A stretch of DNA of 64,000 nucleotides from Onchocerca lupi (taxonomy: Eukaryota; Nematoda; Chromadorea; Rhabditida; Onchocercidae): positions 1 through 64,000 of the forward strand of contig JAOVVO010000437.1 of assembly GCA_028564675.1 (NCBI GenBank), read 5' to 3'. The first letter of the stretch is position 1. Every line of letters begins with the position of its first letter. Below, piece after piece: positions 12,522 to 25,059 of this stretch. Under the pieces are notes generated by a model. It was not told where the DNA came from, did not search any database, and worked only from the letters and a program-made list of their open reading frames with translations. The position numbers and the translations under genes were made by a program.

Positions 12522-13674
12522 ATGTGCCTACACACTTCGCCTTGTAGTGCCGCTGTAACCGTAGCATCTTATGTGAATCCATCAGCTACCCAGAACCAAT
12601 GTTCCCTCAGTACCAGATTTCCACTTCCGGTTGCACCGACCGCTCCATCTGCTCTTTTCTCCTCATTGTTCAACACGACAGCAACATTCCAACAGCAGCA
12701 ACTACTGCAACAACCGCAAAATCTTAGTCCAATTAGCAGCAATCAAAGTCCTGAAACGATAGCTATTTTCTCCGAATTAAATGCTGCGAAAGAATCGGCA
12801 TTAAATGCAAGTGTTACCTGCTACCCTTTACTACCATCTCTGGAAAGTTTGATACCATTAACAGTACTTCAATTGGATCAACAAGTTTCCAACTCGATAT
12901 TCACTCCTCAGACATCGCCTGCTTATGTCACTTCTGCGTTGACGTCTAACCACAAAATAGCGGAAACAAAAAGTCTTCAACAATCACGTCCCTTAGCCAC
13001 AACACATCTTCATAGGCAACCTTCGATCAACGAAAATAATTCTGATCATCATAATTTGATGCGATCAGAGATGAAGCGACTCTCGGATTTTTCCATCAAT
13101 CGTTTGCTCCGAAAACATTGCGGTGGATCTGCGCTAAATAAACGTTCCGACATTTCTACATCTAGTGGACACCAGCATGATGAAAGAAATGGCAAAGGTC
13201 GGAAACAACGAACTATTTATGGTGTTTCACAAACTAAAATTCTGGAGAAAGCTTTTGAGGAGCAACAGTATATGGTTGGAACAGGTAAGATAATTAAAAT
13301 AATTTGAAGTAAATATAATCTTACCAGAAAAGCGATCAGTGATATCTCTGCCAGTGTAGATGCGCTTGAATACTTGCTTTCATCCATAAATCCCTTTGAC
13401 ATGAAAAAAGCTTAGCGATAAAGCCAACATCCTTGGAAGCTTTAGGGACCAATCTTTGAATTTAAAATATAGAAGTTCTCTTAAAGTCCAAAATATTAGA
13501 AGAATTTGGATGTTAAAATTTACAAAATTATCGAGGATTTTTTTGCAAACTTTTCTAGAGCGCGAAATGCTCGCTGAACGACTTGGTTTATCAGAGGCGC
13601 AAGTTCGGGTATGGTTCCAAAATCGACGTAGCAAATGGCGTAAACAACTACGAGCTAATGTTTATGTCCAATGA
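12522..13674 (+). CDS. homeodomain transcription factor, NOT-like
   Basis: Two exons, 12522-13284 and 13559-13674, joined G|AG within codon 255, give 292 residues. Donor CAG|GTAAGA and acceptor TTTCTAG are clear. Residues about 226-285 form a homeodomain with the helix 3 motif VRVWFQNRRSKWRK; Gln is at homeodomain position 50 and Asn at 51. The words QQYMVGTE across homeodomain positions 23-30 resemble the NOT/floating-head family more than VAX or EMX; the family call is from memory. The 225 residues before it are Ser/Thr/Gln-rich with a short Gln run and look disordered, as in many regulators. The protein ends 7 residues after the homeodomain. The intron interrupts the homeodomain between helices 1 and 2. 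It should act in the nucleus as a DNA-binding regulator of cell fate. The start at 12522 is the first ATG after an SL-like acceptor. Confidence 0.88.
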
Positions 13675-14460
13675 ATCCTGTATTAAAACTAGGAGTGTGG
13701 TTATGAAAACTTTACTGTAATTCAGTCTAAAAGAAATGGAATGCAATACCAATTTCCAGAAGAAGTCTCATTCGCTGATCTCATCATACTTCAGAATTCT
13801 GGTTTACTAAAGTCGAATTTGTTTATAATTTTTTTGTCGAAATGAATCTGTTTTATGCAAAATGAACATAATGAAAACCATAAAAATAACTTATATCGAG
13901 ATCTCCCGATTCTCCCATATTACTGGAACAATAGCGAACATGGCTAATACATTCGTATTTTTATTTTGGAAAATAGTTTATAATAATTGAAAAAGGATAA
14001 ATTCTTGCAGATGTTCATACGCTTAAGATATTATAAAGGTCAACATCAATTAAACATACTGCTTTATTTCATGTTCTTTTTTATTTAAATTCATGCCCTT
14101 TCAAAAATTCATGACTCAAGTTCTGAAAAAAAAATATGAGTCAACTCTTATTCCAATTCGAATAAGAAATATGTACTATCCAATTTCGAAAAAAGCGAAA
14201 TTAACATGAATTGAAATTCAGCTACCGAACAAAATAAAAAACAAATTAGGCTGAATAAATTCCAATTCAAGTGGAATAGAATTATGATCTTCTGTTCAAA
14301 AAATTAAGAATGAAACTAAATTCTTTAAAAAATTGGAAAATTGAACTTCAACAAAAACTAAAACTAGCAAATTTAATTTATAAATTCATAAACAATTACG
14401 AAAAAAAGTTTGAGCCATCTATGAAATAAAATTTGGGTGACTTTATGATTGAAATTCGAT
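13675..14460. other. convergent 3' region of the homeobox gene (+) and CTR9 (-)
   Basis: Non-coding sequence between two stop codons that face each other. Plus-strand AATAAA occurs at 14233-14238. Minus-strand AATAAA (TTTATT on +) occurs at 14080-14085 and 14063-14068. If these signals are used, the two 3' UTRs overlap by about 150 bases. Confidence 0.6.
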
Positions 14461-17400
14461 TCAATCATCATCAGTGATCGCGAAACCAGCATCTTCGTCA
14501 ATGCCATTTTCACCAAAATCCGCATTATTTTCAACAACTCTATTATTTTCTGAGCCTTCTTCATCTGATGAAACGATTCGTTTCCTTTTAGTTGCTTTCA
14601 AGGATGTTTTTTCAACTTCATCATCATCACTGTCACTTGGTGAACGTGCCCGATCCTCCACAGAACTTTCAGTACCGCTCTGATCCGAACTATTGGTCAT
14701 ACGATGTTTTGTCTTCGATTGTCCATTATCGCTGAATATTATTTGCAAATGATTTACTCATTCTTTATGAAGCAATAATTAAATTCGAAGTGAAATGAAC
14801 ATTCGAATGCAAATTAAAGCTAAAGTTTTTTAAAATTTAATCGTCCATCTCAGTCACCACTTATAATTTATTCATTAATTCATTTTAGGAATACTCTCCA
14901 AAAACGATAACATCAAATCTTTCTTGGCTAATCTCCTGCCAAAAAAAAAAAAGAAAAATTCATTCTGAAACTTCGTCTCAATTTATAGAAAAATCTAAGC
15001 CTAGCATAGTTTCTGGGTGAAAGATTACCGTGGATGCTGATATCCTGGAAATTGAAAACAATGGATTCATGGATGTGGTTCTAATAAAATATTTTAGCAT
15101 GGAATAGAATTTTCTAAGATGAAAACTCGGGCGATTTTAATGACCATACTCGAAAATAGAAATAAAAACCACAGCATGATGCATCTAATTAAATTTCGGC
15201 GATTAAGTTCGATAACAAAAATCAAATTCATCTAATGTAATAGAAAAAAGCCAATCCCTAATTTTAGAGCCAATTTCTAATTTTTTCAAAGCATATCATC
15301 ATTCAAGTTATTGTTTCCAATCCTCGCTTCCACTCCAATTCGCTCTTTCATATTATTTCAATTCTCACTTAAATTAAAAAAATGCTACCGAATTGATTTA
15401 ACTATAATTACAAATAAATGAAAATGTATAAACCTATAATCATCGGAATCTGTTCGTCGAACAGCATCTTCCGCAGTACTGCTATCACTTTCGATAGTTT
15501 TTGAAGGTTCAGGTTCAGGAGATCCAGTCACATCACTATCACCAGAAAGTCGTGATTTCGATGGTTTATTGACATCCTCATCTGAACTTGATTCATCCGA
15601 TTGCACAAATTCACGACTTTTCACTGAAAAGAAGAAAAAATCTGAATCCAAAATATTTGAAAGGCGAAAATGGAACCAGAAGTGCAGTAGAAAACTGAAG
15701 GCATATAACTTGAAATTGTAACTTATAATACCAACAAAGAAAAAAAAGAAAAAAATCTAAAAAATGATCTAAAAATATTAAAAAAAATACATGAAAAACT
15801 TAAATGCCAACATTTAATTAACTAGTTGAATGAATATCAACTTCAAACAGAAAATGAAATTTTTGAGATTTTATAAAAATGAAAAAAAGGAAGACAAAAC
15901 CTTTCATTTTTTGTTTTGCACTCAGCTCAAAATCATTACGGTCAAAACGTATTTTCTTAGATTTACGGCGATTACGGCTTTCCGCCTCATCTACTTCACC
16001 ACCGCTTCCTCCGCTTGACACTTCACGGCGTTCACGCTTTTTGCGCCCTCTTCTTTCCTTCTATAATCAAGAATTTAACACAAATCTTTCAATTAAATCT
16101 TGATTCCATTGATAAACTATATAAAGTAAAAAGATCAACCTTTTTCCGCGATTCTCCTCCTTCACCTGCATTCCAGTCACCTAAATCGCTATCATCATTT
16201 ACGAACTCATCACCTTCACGATCTTTACGACGCCTTGCACTACCACGTGCTCGTTTTTCTTCAACGATCTATAAATATCACAAATATGCTGAAGATTTAA
16301 GATTTGACTTCAAAAAGAAAAAAAATTTTACCAACTAGATTTTGCATCAATTCAAAACTTATTTCTAAAATAAAAACAGAAATGGAGACAATTATATCTA
16401 TCTAATCAGTCAATCTCCAAAAAAAATTAAAGAACCTATTCATACCGTTGGTAATCTAAGTATCTCCTTCGTCTTTTCTACATATTCTTGCCGCATCTGT
16501 TTCAAAACTTCAAGCTCCCGCCTAGTTTTTTCTTCACGTTCTTTAGCTTCCTGTTCTTGTTGCCGTTTGAGCGCCTGCCGTTCTTCTTCTTGTCTTTGCC
16601 GTTGTCTTTGTTCTTCCTCATCTTGTGCCTAAAAATTGGAAACTAAATTACATTTCTCTCGCCTTTTGTCACCGTAAATTAATATCTTTCATTTGCATGA
16701 ACAGTCAATTAAAAGATTCGAAATTGAGTTAGAACTTTAACGTAATATATTTGCATAATAAGATGATTAATTTTTTGTAATGTAAGCAGAAATGATAAGA
16801 ATGCATGCTAAAACAACAATATACTTTGGCTCTTTGCAGATAAGTTTGCGCTTGTGTAAGCAAATCATAGCATGCTCGAGCTTCGTTAGCAGAAGCAGTT
16901 CGGCTAACAACTCGTGCTTGACTCACTGTATCATCCTTGTTTCGTGATATGTATTCGAAGATCCTGGAATCAAAAGTACCGGAATTAAATTTTGTTTCTT
17001 GTCATTTCAAAGTAACAGAACAACAATGAAATGAGCAATAAAAATCCAAAAAAGCTGAAACATACGTCGCAGCTGTTCTCAAATCATCTACAGCACCAGT
17101 CACCATTTCTAGCGATGATTTATCATCACGAAGCATTTGTGTAGCTAATTTTTGCAAAACAAAAGCATGATTGAATTTCAGCATCATATTATCTGGCGCT
17201 TCACATATAGCCTATATAAAACATATAATGACCATCAGATATATCAAAATTTAAATTGAACGATGCAGTGATTATTAAGTTCTTAATTACAAAAGTGATT
17301 TGAATAGTATTAGCTTTTTTACAGGAATCTCATTTTCTGAGAGTTTCATTGCTTTAGTAGAAAAAAAAAAAAACATTTTAACCTTTGAAATCTTCACTTA

Positions 17401-20400
17401 ACATTTCAATAAATGATAGAGATATGAAATCAAAAACATTTATTTCAAATTATATCATCATTTGTAGAAGGCTAGCAATACTGCCTGACGACATTCATTT
17501 TCTAGAAATATGAAAAAAAATTCTGTACAGTAGATAATCAGTAAGCATGAACCTTTTCAAGAATATGTCTACATTCGGTGAATTTTCCAGCTTTGTAATG
17601 TGCTCTTGCCAGATACAGCAGAAGTGATACATCATTATGCCGATTAAATTTCTTAATACAATTATCATACATCTGAATTGCTGCAACATACTGCTTCTGT
17701 TCCATGTAGACATGAGCTATATTGACCCAAACATCTGAGAAATCAGCTGTCGCTTCACGAACTTGTGCAAAAATATCTCTGGCTTCTTGGACAGCTCCTT
17801 TTTGAGCTAATATACATCCTGAAAATAATAAAAATATATCCCACATCAAAAACTTGTATTTTGGAAAACAAAATCAATTGCACTATTCCTTCCTGAGATA
17901 TGCGATAAAAAATATCCTGTAAAAAAAGGTAAACTATCTATAAATTGATGCCGATTTTTAACTTTTAAACATAATGAAATGAAAGCGAGATCCAACTTCA
18001 CATTTGATTATTCCACAAAATGTCCAAAATAACTCAAAAAAGAATGGATATTAACCGATTCCATTGGCGGCCCAAATATTCTTTGGATGTACCTTTAGCG
18101 CCTTACTGTACATCATTAGAGCTCTTTCACGGTAATCTTTATCCTGAATTGCGTTAAAATTAATATCTGTTATACTTCCATCTATATCCGAAATCAGAAA
18201 ATATGACTTATGACAATTACCGAGAAATCATAACATTCATGATAAGTCATGATAAGTTGGTTAAATTTTAATATCTCATGAATGTAGGCGTTATAAATAC
18301 TTTAATAATGCACACAAGAATATGATGAAAATCAAATAAAGATATGACTAAACCTTTTCTTTCTTTCTATGAATAGAAGATAATGTTTCCAGCCAAATAT
18401 TGCCAAGTGCAACAAAACTATATGGGTCATCGTGATATTCTGGAAGTTTCAAGATGTACTCGAACTTTTTCTGCGCCGGTGCCCATTCACATTTTGACAT
18501 ATGCAAATTTCCGATCAATGACCAAGCATCAGCATGCGTTTGGTTTACACTCATCCCTTCCTGAAGATTTTCGAATCTTCCAAAAACTGAGCCGAAATTT
18601 TAACAAAAGGAAAAAAACAGTGAAAAGAATGATACCTTAAACCACACCGATGATTCATAAATTTGTCCTTTATCACGAGCAAGACATCCCAGTCTCATAT
18701 AACCTGGAAAACGATTACACTCAGAGAAAGATAGAATATTTAAGAATATTTTCGAACTTTCGTTTTCTCCATCAATGGATCATATAGAGATTTTGAAGCA
18801 TAAAGTTCAGAAATAAGATCCATGAAGATTTATTTGAATTGGGCTATTACATTTCCACTAATACTGCTTAAATAAAAGTCTCCGATAATATTAGCAATAT
18901 AAAAAATTTGTAAATTTGATGACAATTGTCATGATAACTTACAATCAATGTAATTTGGCTTTTCCTGCAAAATCCCCTTATAAAGACGTTCAGCTTCATC
19001 AAACATACAAAGCATCTCCAGACTCCGTGCTAAGTTGTAAGTGACAGTTGTTTGCAGAGCTGCTAAATCTGTCTGTCCTGTTGAAACAACCTCACCAAGT
19101 TCTTTTAGTGCTTCTTCAAAATACTCCTAAAAAACGAAACAAAATGGAAGCTACAAAGCGAGTAAACAGAAAATGTAGGAAACTAAATTCGCGAAATGTA
19201 TACCTTAGCTTTCTCGTACTGTCCCACTGTAAAATATAATGAGCCAACATTATTTGTTATTTCCGGTGGTACGTCTACTTCAATCATTTGACTTAGAAAA
19301 GTCGAAGCTTTTGTATATGCATCCAAGGAACCCTGAAAGATTACGTCAACAAAAAAATACTCTCTTTTTCCCTAATTCTACAGTCTGTGCTCATAAGCTT
19401 TCATGATCTCTCATTTATTGGTCTGTTCAACAACCCTTCAATTTCAGAACTTCCTACATTTCAAGCCTTATGTAAGTCTGAAGATAAGGATGAAACTTAG
19501 CTACTTCTAGAATAAAAATGAATCTTCATTCTGGATGAGGAAAAATCCAAGGAGTGGAATTTATTTGATTAAATCTTATATTCTTATATTTTACATTTTG
19601 TATGAAATAAAAATATAAAAAAAAACTTGTAGTATAAATTCTACATGTACTTCGAATAATATTTGCAAAAAAGTACCTGCGGGTCACAATTCTCTGTCAA
19701 CTGAGCTAAATCGATCAATGCTTCCACATCATCCGGACACATTTCGACAACTTTTTTGAAAATTTCACGGGCCTTTTTCCGCCGTTCATTGCGTTCTTTT
19801 TGATTAGCAGGTTCAGAATGTGCGTATAGCGAGCCTAAGATTTTCAGTGTATCATAATTCACTGGGCAACATTTCAAAACTTTTTCGAAACATTGTATTG
19901 CCTGAAAATTTTTGCCAATTATATTCCAAAAAGATACTGTTGCATGTTTTATCTCGTGCAAATTTCATATTACATCTATTATATGAGAGCACAAACACCA
20001 ACCGATAAATCCGAATACTACAATGATAATATAAACGCAAAAATTTCATATCTTCATCTACTTTAAATCTCAGTATTTAACAGAAAATTTTCTAACTTAA
20101 AAAATTTACGTTATCATAATCTTCACGATAGATATACATTTGTCCGAGGCCAAAATAAGGTAAAACAAAATTTGGTGTAGCGAATTGGGTAGATTGATAG
20201 TAATGCTGAAAGGAAAAAGCTCGTTACAGATAAAATCGAAACGAAATTTTTTTTTTTGAAAAAAAAATGAAACTAAAAAATGCAATTTAAGCAATGAATT
20301 GTGTCTATTCAACTGATAATTTGATATAAATCTTGAAGTTATAGTTAACCTGAAAAGCCTTCTCAAAGTTTCCTCTTTGATGAAAACTTCGTGCCAACTG

Positions 20401-23400
20401 ATAACAACTTTCAGCTCGCATAGCTTCATTATCTGTTATTTGAAATGCATGCCATGCCAAATGCTCCACTCTATCCAGTTCCTAAAATCACTTCATTAAA
20501 TTCAAAATTAATTAGCCAACTTCCTTAAATAACGAAAAAAATATGATGAAACAAGAAATAGTGATATGTTCCACTTATATAATTCCCTGCTGTCAATATA
20601 TGTAGAATAACAAATGCAAATCACATTAATTTTCAATTCCGATGGATATCTATTCAGTCAAAAAAAAAAGAAGTTTAGAATTCAGAGAAATTTAGAGAAT
20701 TACCTTCTTATAAAAAAAATGGTTGGCAAGATGGTTCAAAACAACAGGATTCTCCTGTTCTATTTGATAAGCTCGTCCAAAGGATTCCACTCCTCTTCGT
20801 ATAGCTTCCTGTTCCAATGTATTTATATCTAAGATTGCTAACGCAACAAGAGCTGATACATTTTCCTTATCTAAATCTAAGACACGTTTGAACGCTAACC
20901 TGAAAAAATAAATTCAGAAAGAAAAAAGTGAACAAATAATGGAATTTATAAAAATAAGAAACGAATTTTGCTTCCAATAACTGATTTTTCTAGAAGTTCG
21001 GGGATTACGTAAATCATGAATGGAAATTTGACACTAACTGTTTTTCAAAACTATATACAACCATGTTTCATGATAATAGATATAAATGTTGAAGACAAGA
21101 TCCTTAACCTTTTTTAATTTATCATATTATTAAACAGTTTTCATTTTAGAAATATGGCACAACAAAATGAGTCTCAATTAAAAAGTTAAAGAATATATTT
21201 GCAAGGATAAGTGATATATTCCATTTACTCCATTTATATTCCATTTATTTCAATAAGATATTTAAGCCATGCAAATTAAACCAAGAAAGCACCAACCTTG
21301 CTTTGTCCAGCCGTCCTAATTTTGCTAGACAATAACCAATACCCAGGCGTACGTCTGCTGGACAATCTGGCATTTTTCGCAATACACTTTTATAGCAATT
21401 CAATGCTTTTCGATATTCTTTTCGTTGGAAGAAAATGCATGCTTTACCTAATGTTGCTGGTATATTTTCGCCAACCTAGAATGAAACACGATTCAAATAG
21501 AATTTGTAAGAAGAGTTATAATTATATAACTCGGGAAAAATCAACAACGTCCAACATCCGATTGTCAGAAATCTTACTTTAATCTTGAAACTCAACAATA
21601 AGATTCGCAGAAAATCTAACTATACCCAGTTTCATGTTATTTTAGAATTACTAAAAAAATAAAAAGAAAAATCTAGCTGCAATGTAATCATTTCAAATAA
21701 AATATAATTATTCCATTTCTATGTCGTCAAAAAATATGCATAATTATCAAATAAAACTAACAACATGGAATATAAAATTGCAATATAAAATCAACACAAA
21801 CATAAAAATATTGGACTTACCTGATTGAGTACGAAATTGAATTGTTGTTCTGCTTGATCAATTTTTCCTTCTAGTAAACAAAAATAAGCCCTTCCCAAAA
21901 GATGATATGTATCGTACATGATAATCTTGTCAGCTGTAGTGTAGAGCAATGTCGCTTTAGTTTGCCATTCCTTCTTCTTGTCTTTATTGCGTTCCTTGTG
22001 ACTCTAAAATGATTTCATATAAAAGCAGAAGTTTATTAAGAAAGAAAGGACATATCTTTAACGGTCGAAAATCTACAATAAAAGAAAGAAAATGAATCAA
22101 GTTGAACATTGGAAGACCAAAGTCTGACATACCTGGATTACATAATACGCAGCAAGTGTATCTAGAGCTCGCATTTGATCCTGATGATATTCAGGATACT
22201 CCAGACTTGCTTCTGAACCACTCATTTCCAAAATGCGAACAAAATCAGCTTCATTTCCGCGACGATAGTAAGCTAGCTGAATGAAAACAACTAAACGAAA
22301 TTCCATGTAAGCAACTCCTCTATTAAGGCTAATAATCATCTCAAAACTTAACATTTGCAAACCTCAGAATACTTACCGCTAAATCAACCCAAAAATTTAA
22401 TGTTGCATGTTCACCACGCAAAATTGCAAGGACTTCATCACCATCATCCGGCAAATTGTCAAAATCCAATTCGATTATTTCCTAAAACATCGTCACATGT
22501 TAATGCAGCCAAAAAAAACTAAATCTTCCGTTTTCCAATTCTTTTTACTTTTTATTTTAAACGTTCCATTATATGAAGAGCGGATGACGAAGTAAATGAG
22601 AGTATTTTCTCTCATATTACTCCAGTTTTTTGCCTTTCATCCGTATTTTTCAAAACAAACTGTTATAAGGAACCAAATTTTCCAAAAAAGAGCAATATAA
22701 ACGATAATTTAATCACATTATTTTCTTGAACCTCAGTACTTCATTAGGATCGCATAATGTTAATGAATACTGCGACGTCAAGCAAAAATTCTTAAACTTC
22801 ATAACCAGTGTTATCTTGTGAAATTTTTGAAGTTTATAAAAATTTATTCAAATAAGATAACAAAAACAATATAAGTAATAATACTCCATACAATCAAAGA
22901 TAGACTGTAGATATTAATTTCAGGAATCATTAGTTGAGGGCATAAAAAGTTTATTTCTCAGAATTACTAGATGAAGAAAATGAGTCCTCATAAGCTTAAA
23001 AGATATGAAGATAGCAGTTTTTATACAGCCATGCAAAAAATTTCGAGCGTCAATGCTGTAATATTCATTTTATGACGTTTTAGATTACTTAAACAACAAG
23101 AGAATATAAACGACTCAATATAGAACGATCTATAAAAGATTGATGAGACCAGGATGCTGAAATAGCCAAAAATATATCTCTACTATTGAAATTCGCTAAA
23201 TCATCAAGTGCAGCACGTTTTGCTTTCAACTCTTCCTGATACATTTTTACAATGAGCGGTAAAATTTCACTCAATTCTTTCAATTTAGAATTTTGCAAAC
23301 GAGGAAGATTTTCTCTATCGCCTTGTATATGTTCCAATTTCTTTAATCCTGCAAGTCGTTCACGCATATTCTGGAGCTGATCAACAATTCGAGCCATTTG

Positions 23401-24030
23401 CACATTGACCAAATCCACCAACTGTTCCACATCCTGCACAATTTTTTCGGTAATTCTGCTGATTTCATTCTGTTCCAAACGATTTCTTGCCAATTTAACA
23501 TTTGTAGCGCTGCAGTCACTACCTTTTTCACCCAGTAACAACGTAGTTAAATCAGATTCCAGCCCATCTTTTCCCAAATCTCTCTCTTCCATAACGTCAA
23601 CTGATTGAGCATAAATGATGCATAAACGATTATTGATAATTTTTTCCAGCAAATTGTACGTTGATCCGTTTAATTCTTCCCAACGTTGAGTCGTATTCCA
23701 GATTTCTATGCAGAAATCCCGCACATATCGTTGCATATCCTAGTATTATTTTCCACAATTCCAACAATTAAATTTCACTTTTTATGCTCTCAATTGTCGA
23801 ATCATAAAAGAATCGTGCGAATTACATTAACATTTAGAAAGCCGAAATCAAACTAATTAATAATAATAGCATGCTTCATTAAAGTAACAATATTTCATCA
23901 AGCTTATTAAACATTCGACATTTCCGTACGAACGATCCTCATGATTTTGTCACAAATTAAATCTACTCACATTTTCTGTGCTATCTTTGAGCGGTATTTC
24001 CACCGATGTTTTTGGTTGCGCAAAGGCCAT
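14461..24030 (-). CDS. ctr-9: CTR9, RNA polymerase II-associated Paf1 complex subunit
   Basis: CTR9 is the TPR scaffold of the Paf1 complex, which travels with RNA polymerase II and supports elongation and histone modification in the nucleus. Coding exons in order: 24030-23971, 22481-22377, 22276-22133, 22003-21821, 21475-21297, 20899-20704, 20481-20350, 20205-20110, 19901-19677, 19332-19204, 19126-18943, 18703-18636, 18560-18354, 18143-18056, 17818-17553, 17211-17066, 16963-16825, 16628-16446, 16268-16140, 16060-15901, 15623-15434, 14731-14461. All phases agree; total 3480 bases, 1159 residues, close to the 1173 of human CTR9. The first exon carries SVEIPLKD, matching the family start. TPR repeats follow (LDTLAAYYV, VLNHLANHFFYKK, DAWSLIGNLH, AQVREATADFSDVW), then a charged Glu/Gln/Arg coiled coil, then a basic/acidic tail containing DEFVNDDSD. 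Intron 1 (22482-23970) contains the CINP gene. No part appears broken. Confidence 0.95.
22950..22955 (-). promoter_or_regulatory. candidate poly(A) signal of the nested CINP gene
   Basis: AATAAA on the minus strand, about 135 bases past the CINP stop and inside CTR9 intron 1. It would allow the nested transcript to end before CTR9 exon 2. A second AATAAA lies further down near 22845. Confidence 0.4.
23089..23736 (-). CDS. CINP-like (cyclin-dependent kinase 2-interacting protein), nested in CTR9 intron 1
   Basis: A single uninterrupted frame of 215 residues lies wholly inside the first intron of CTR9, on the same strand. CINP in animals binds CDK2 and CDC7 and acts in replication licensing and ATR checkpoint signalling in the nucleus. 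The C-terminal third fits the family: MYQEELKAKRAALDDLANF followed by LAISASWSHQSFID, like the human YRKELLLKR..ELAH..LSMWLHQPYVE block. The middle (residues about 75-150) is a heptad-rich coiled coil and the length equals the human protein (212). The ATG at 23736 lies 3 bases after ACTAG, an acceptor-like site at 23740-23741 usable for SL trans-splicing. The same site is in phase with CTR9 exon 1, so a 236-residue form with that leader is possible. The family assignment is from remembered similarity. Confidence 0.8.
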   Translation of the reverse strand: MQRYVRDFCIEIWNTTQRWEELNGSTYNLLEKIINNRLCIIYAQSVDVMEERDLGKDGLESDLTTLLLGEKGSDCSATNVKLARNRLEQNEISRITEKIVQDVEQLVDLVNVQMARIVDQLQNMRERLAGLKKLEHIQGDRENLPRLQNSKLKELSEILPLIVKMYQEELKAKRAALDDLANFNSRDIFLAISASWSHQSFIDRSILSRLYSLVV

Positions 24031-25059
24031 AGTTTTCACTCCAGTTTCATCATAGATACTTCTTGTCCTCAAAATAATACTAAAAATTGCACGGAATTAA
24101 TTCACAATTTTATTAATATCGTTAATAAATCAATGACGATTCATAGCAATAGCAAGTGATGGAAATCTGTTAACCTGATTCATCAGGAATAGCCTATATC
24201 AGTATAAGAAGGTCATTCCCCTCTCCCCAGCCCTACCGGAATTCCCCAGTTCCGGTTCATCTCCGATTCGTGGCCCTAGTAAGACGAGCAAGGAAAACAC
24301 ATATAAAATAGTCGTGTCGATGACTTTCGTTCTCTACCCTTCCAATTCTACGGCAAAAATTTCTCTCTTTCTCGCTACACAGTATCCGTACATTCTCTGA
24401 CAGACTACTAAAGTTTGAAGTAGCCTAGCTAAAATTAGGAAGATGAAAATAGTTATGCATATTGCGAGTGAACAAAGAATATAAAGAATGATGAAACAAT
24501 ATTTTTTAGAGAAGTGCAGAGAATTGAGGGAATTCTTTAATAATGCATATTCCAAAGTTATGAGAACGATTGAGAATGGAAAAGAATTACTCAGTGTTAC
24601 GGGAGACGTTAGAGATCCTTTCAAACCGGAAAAGATAGTGTAGGCAGATTTTGAGAAAATTTATGAATAACATTGCTAATCATTTATTCCAGAGATTACA
24701 ACAAAGATACATGATGATTCTCTCACCGTAAGTGTCGCTTGATATCCAACTGATATCTTTCGCTATTCGTTGGTGTGTCGCATTTCGAAATAATAATGTG
24801 TTGTTAATTTGGATTTGATTTGGGGAAGTTTTGAAATTATTTTTAAATTTCTGACACTTTATTAAATCGTTCTGCGCTGAAATAAATTACTTCATTTGAA
24901 ATTGCATGAAATTTTACACAAATCCATGGAAGCTTCCCCAAATGTTGTTAGAAATATGGTTTTGATGGGGATTGTTTGGTAACTTTCGCAAATTTCACAT
25001 TAAATCTCCTTGAATTAATGTATTCTCCATAAAATTATTGCAAATATGCATAAGGTTAT

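Noticed and set aside
23971..24030. Reading this exon only as the first exon of the CINP gene
   Set aside because: It joins in phase to CINP, but the residues SVEIPLKD match the CTR9 N-terminus and exon 2 of CTR9 continues with the expected IIELDFD; CTR9 is the better owner.
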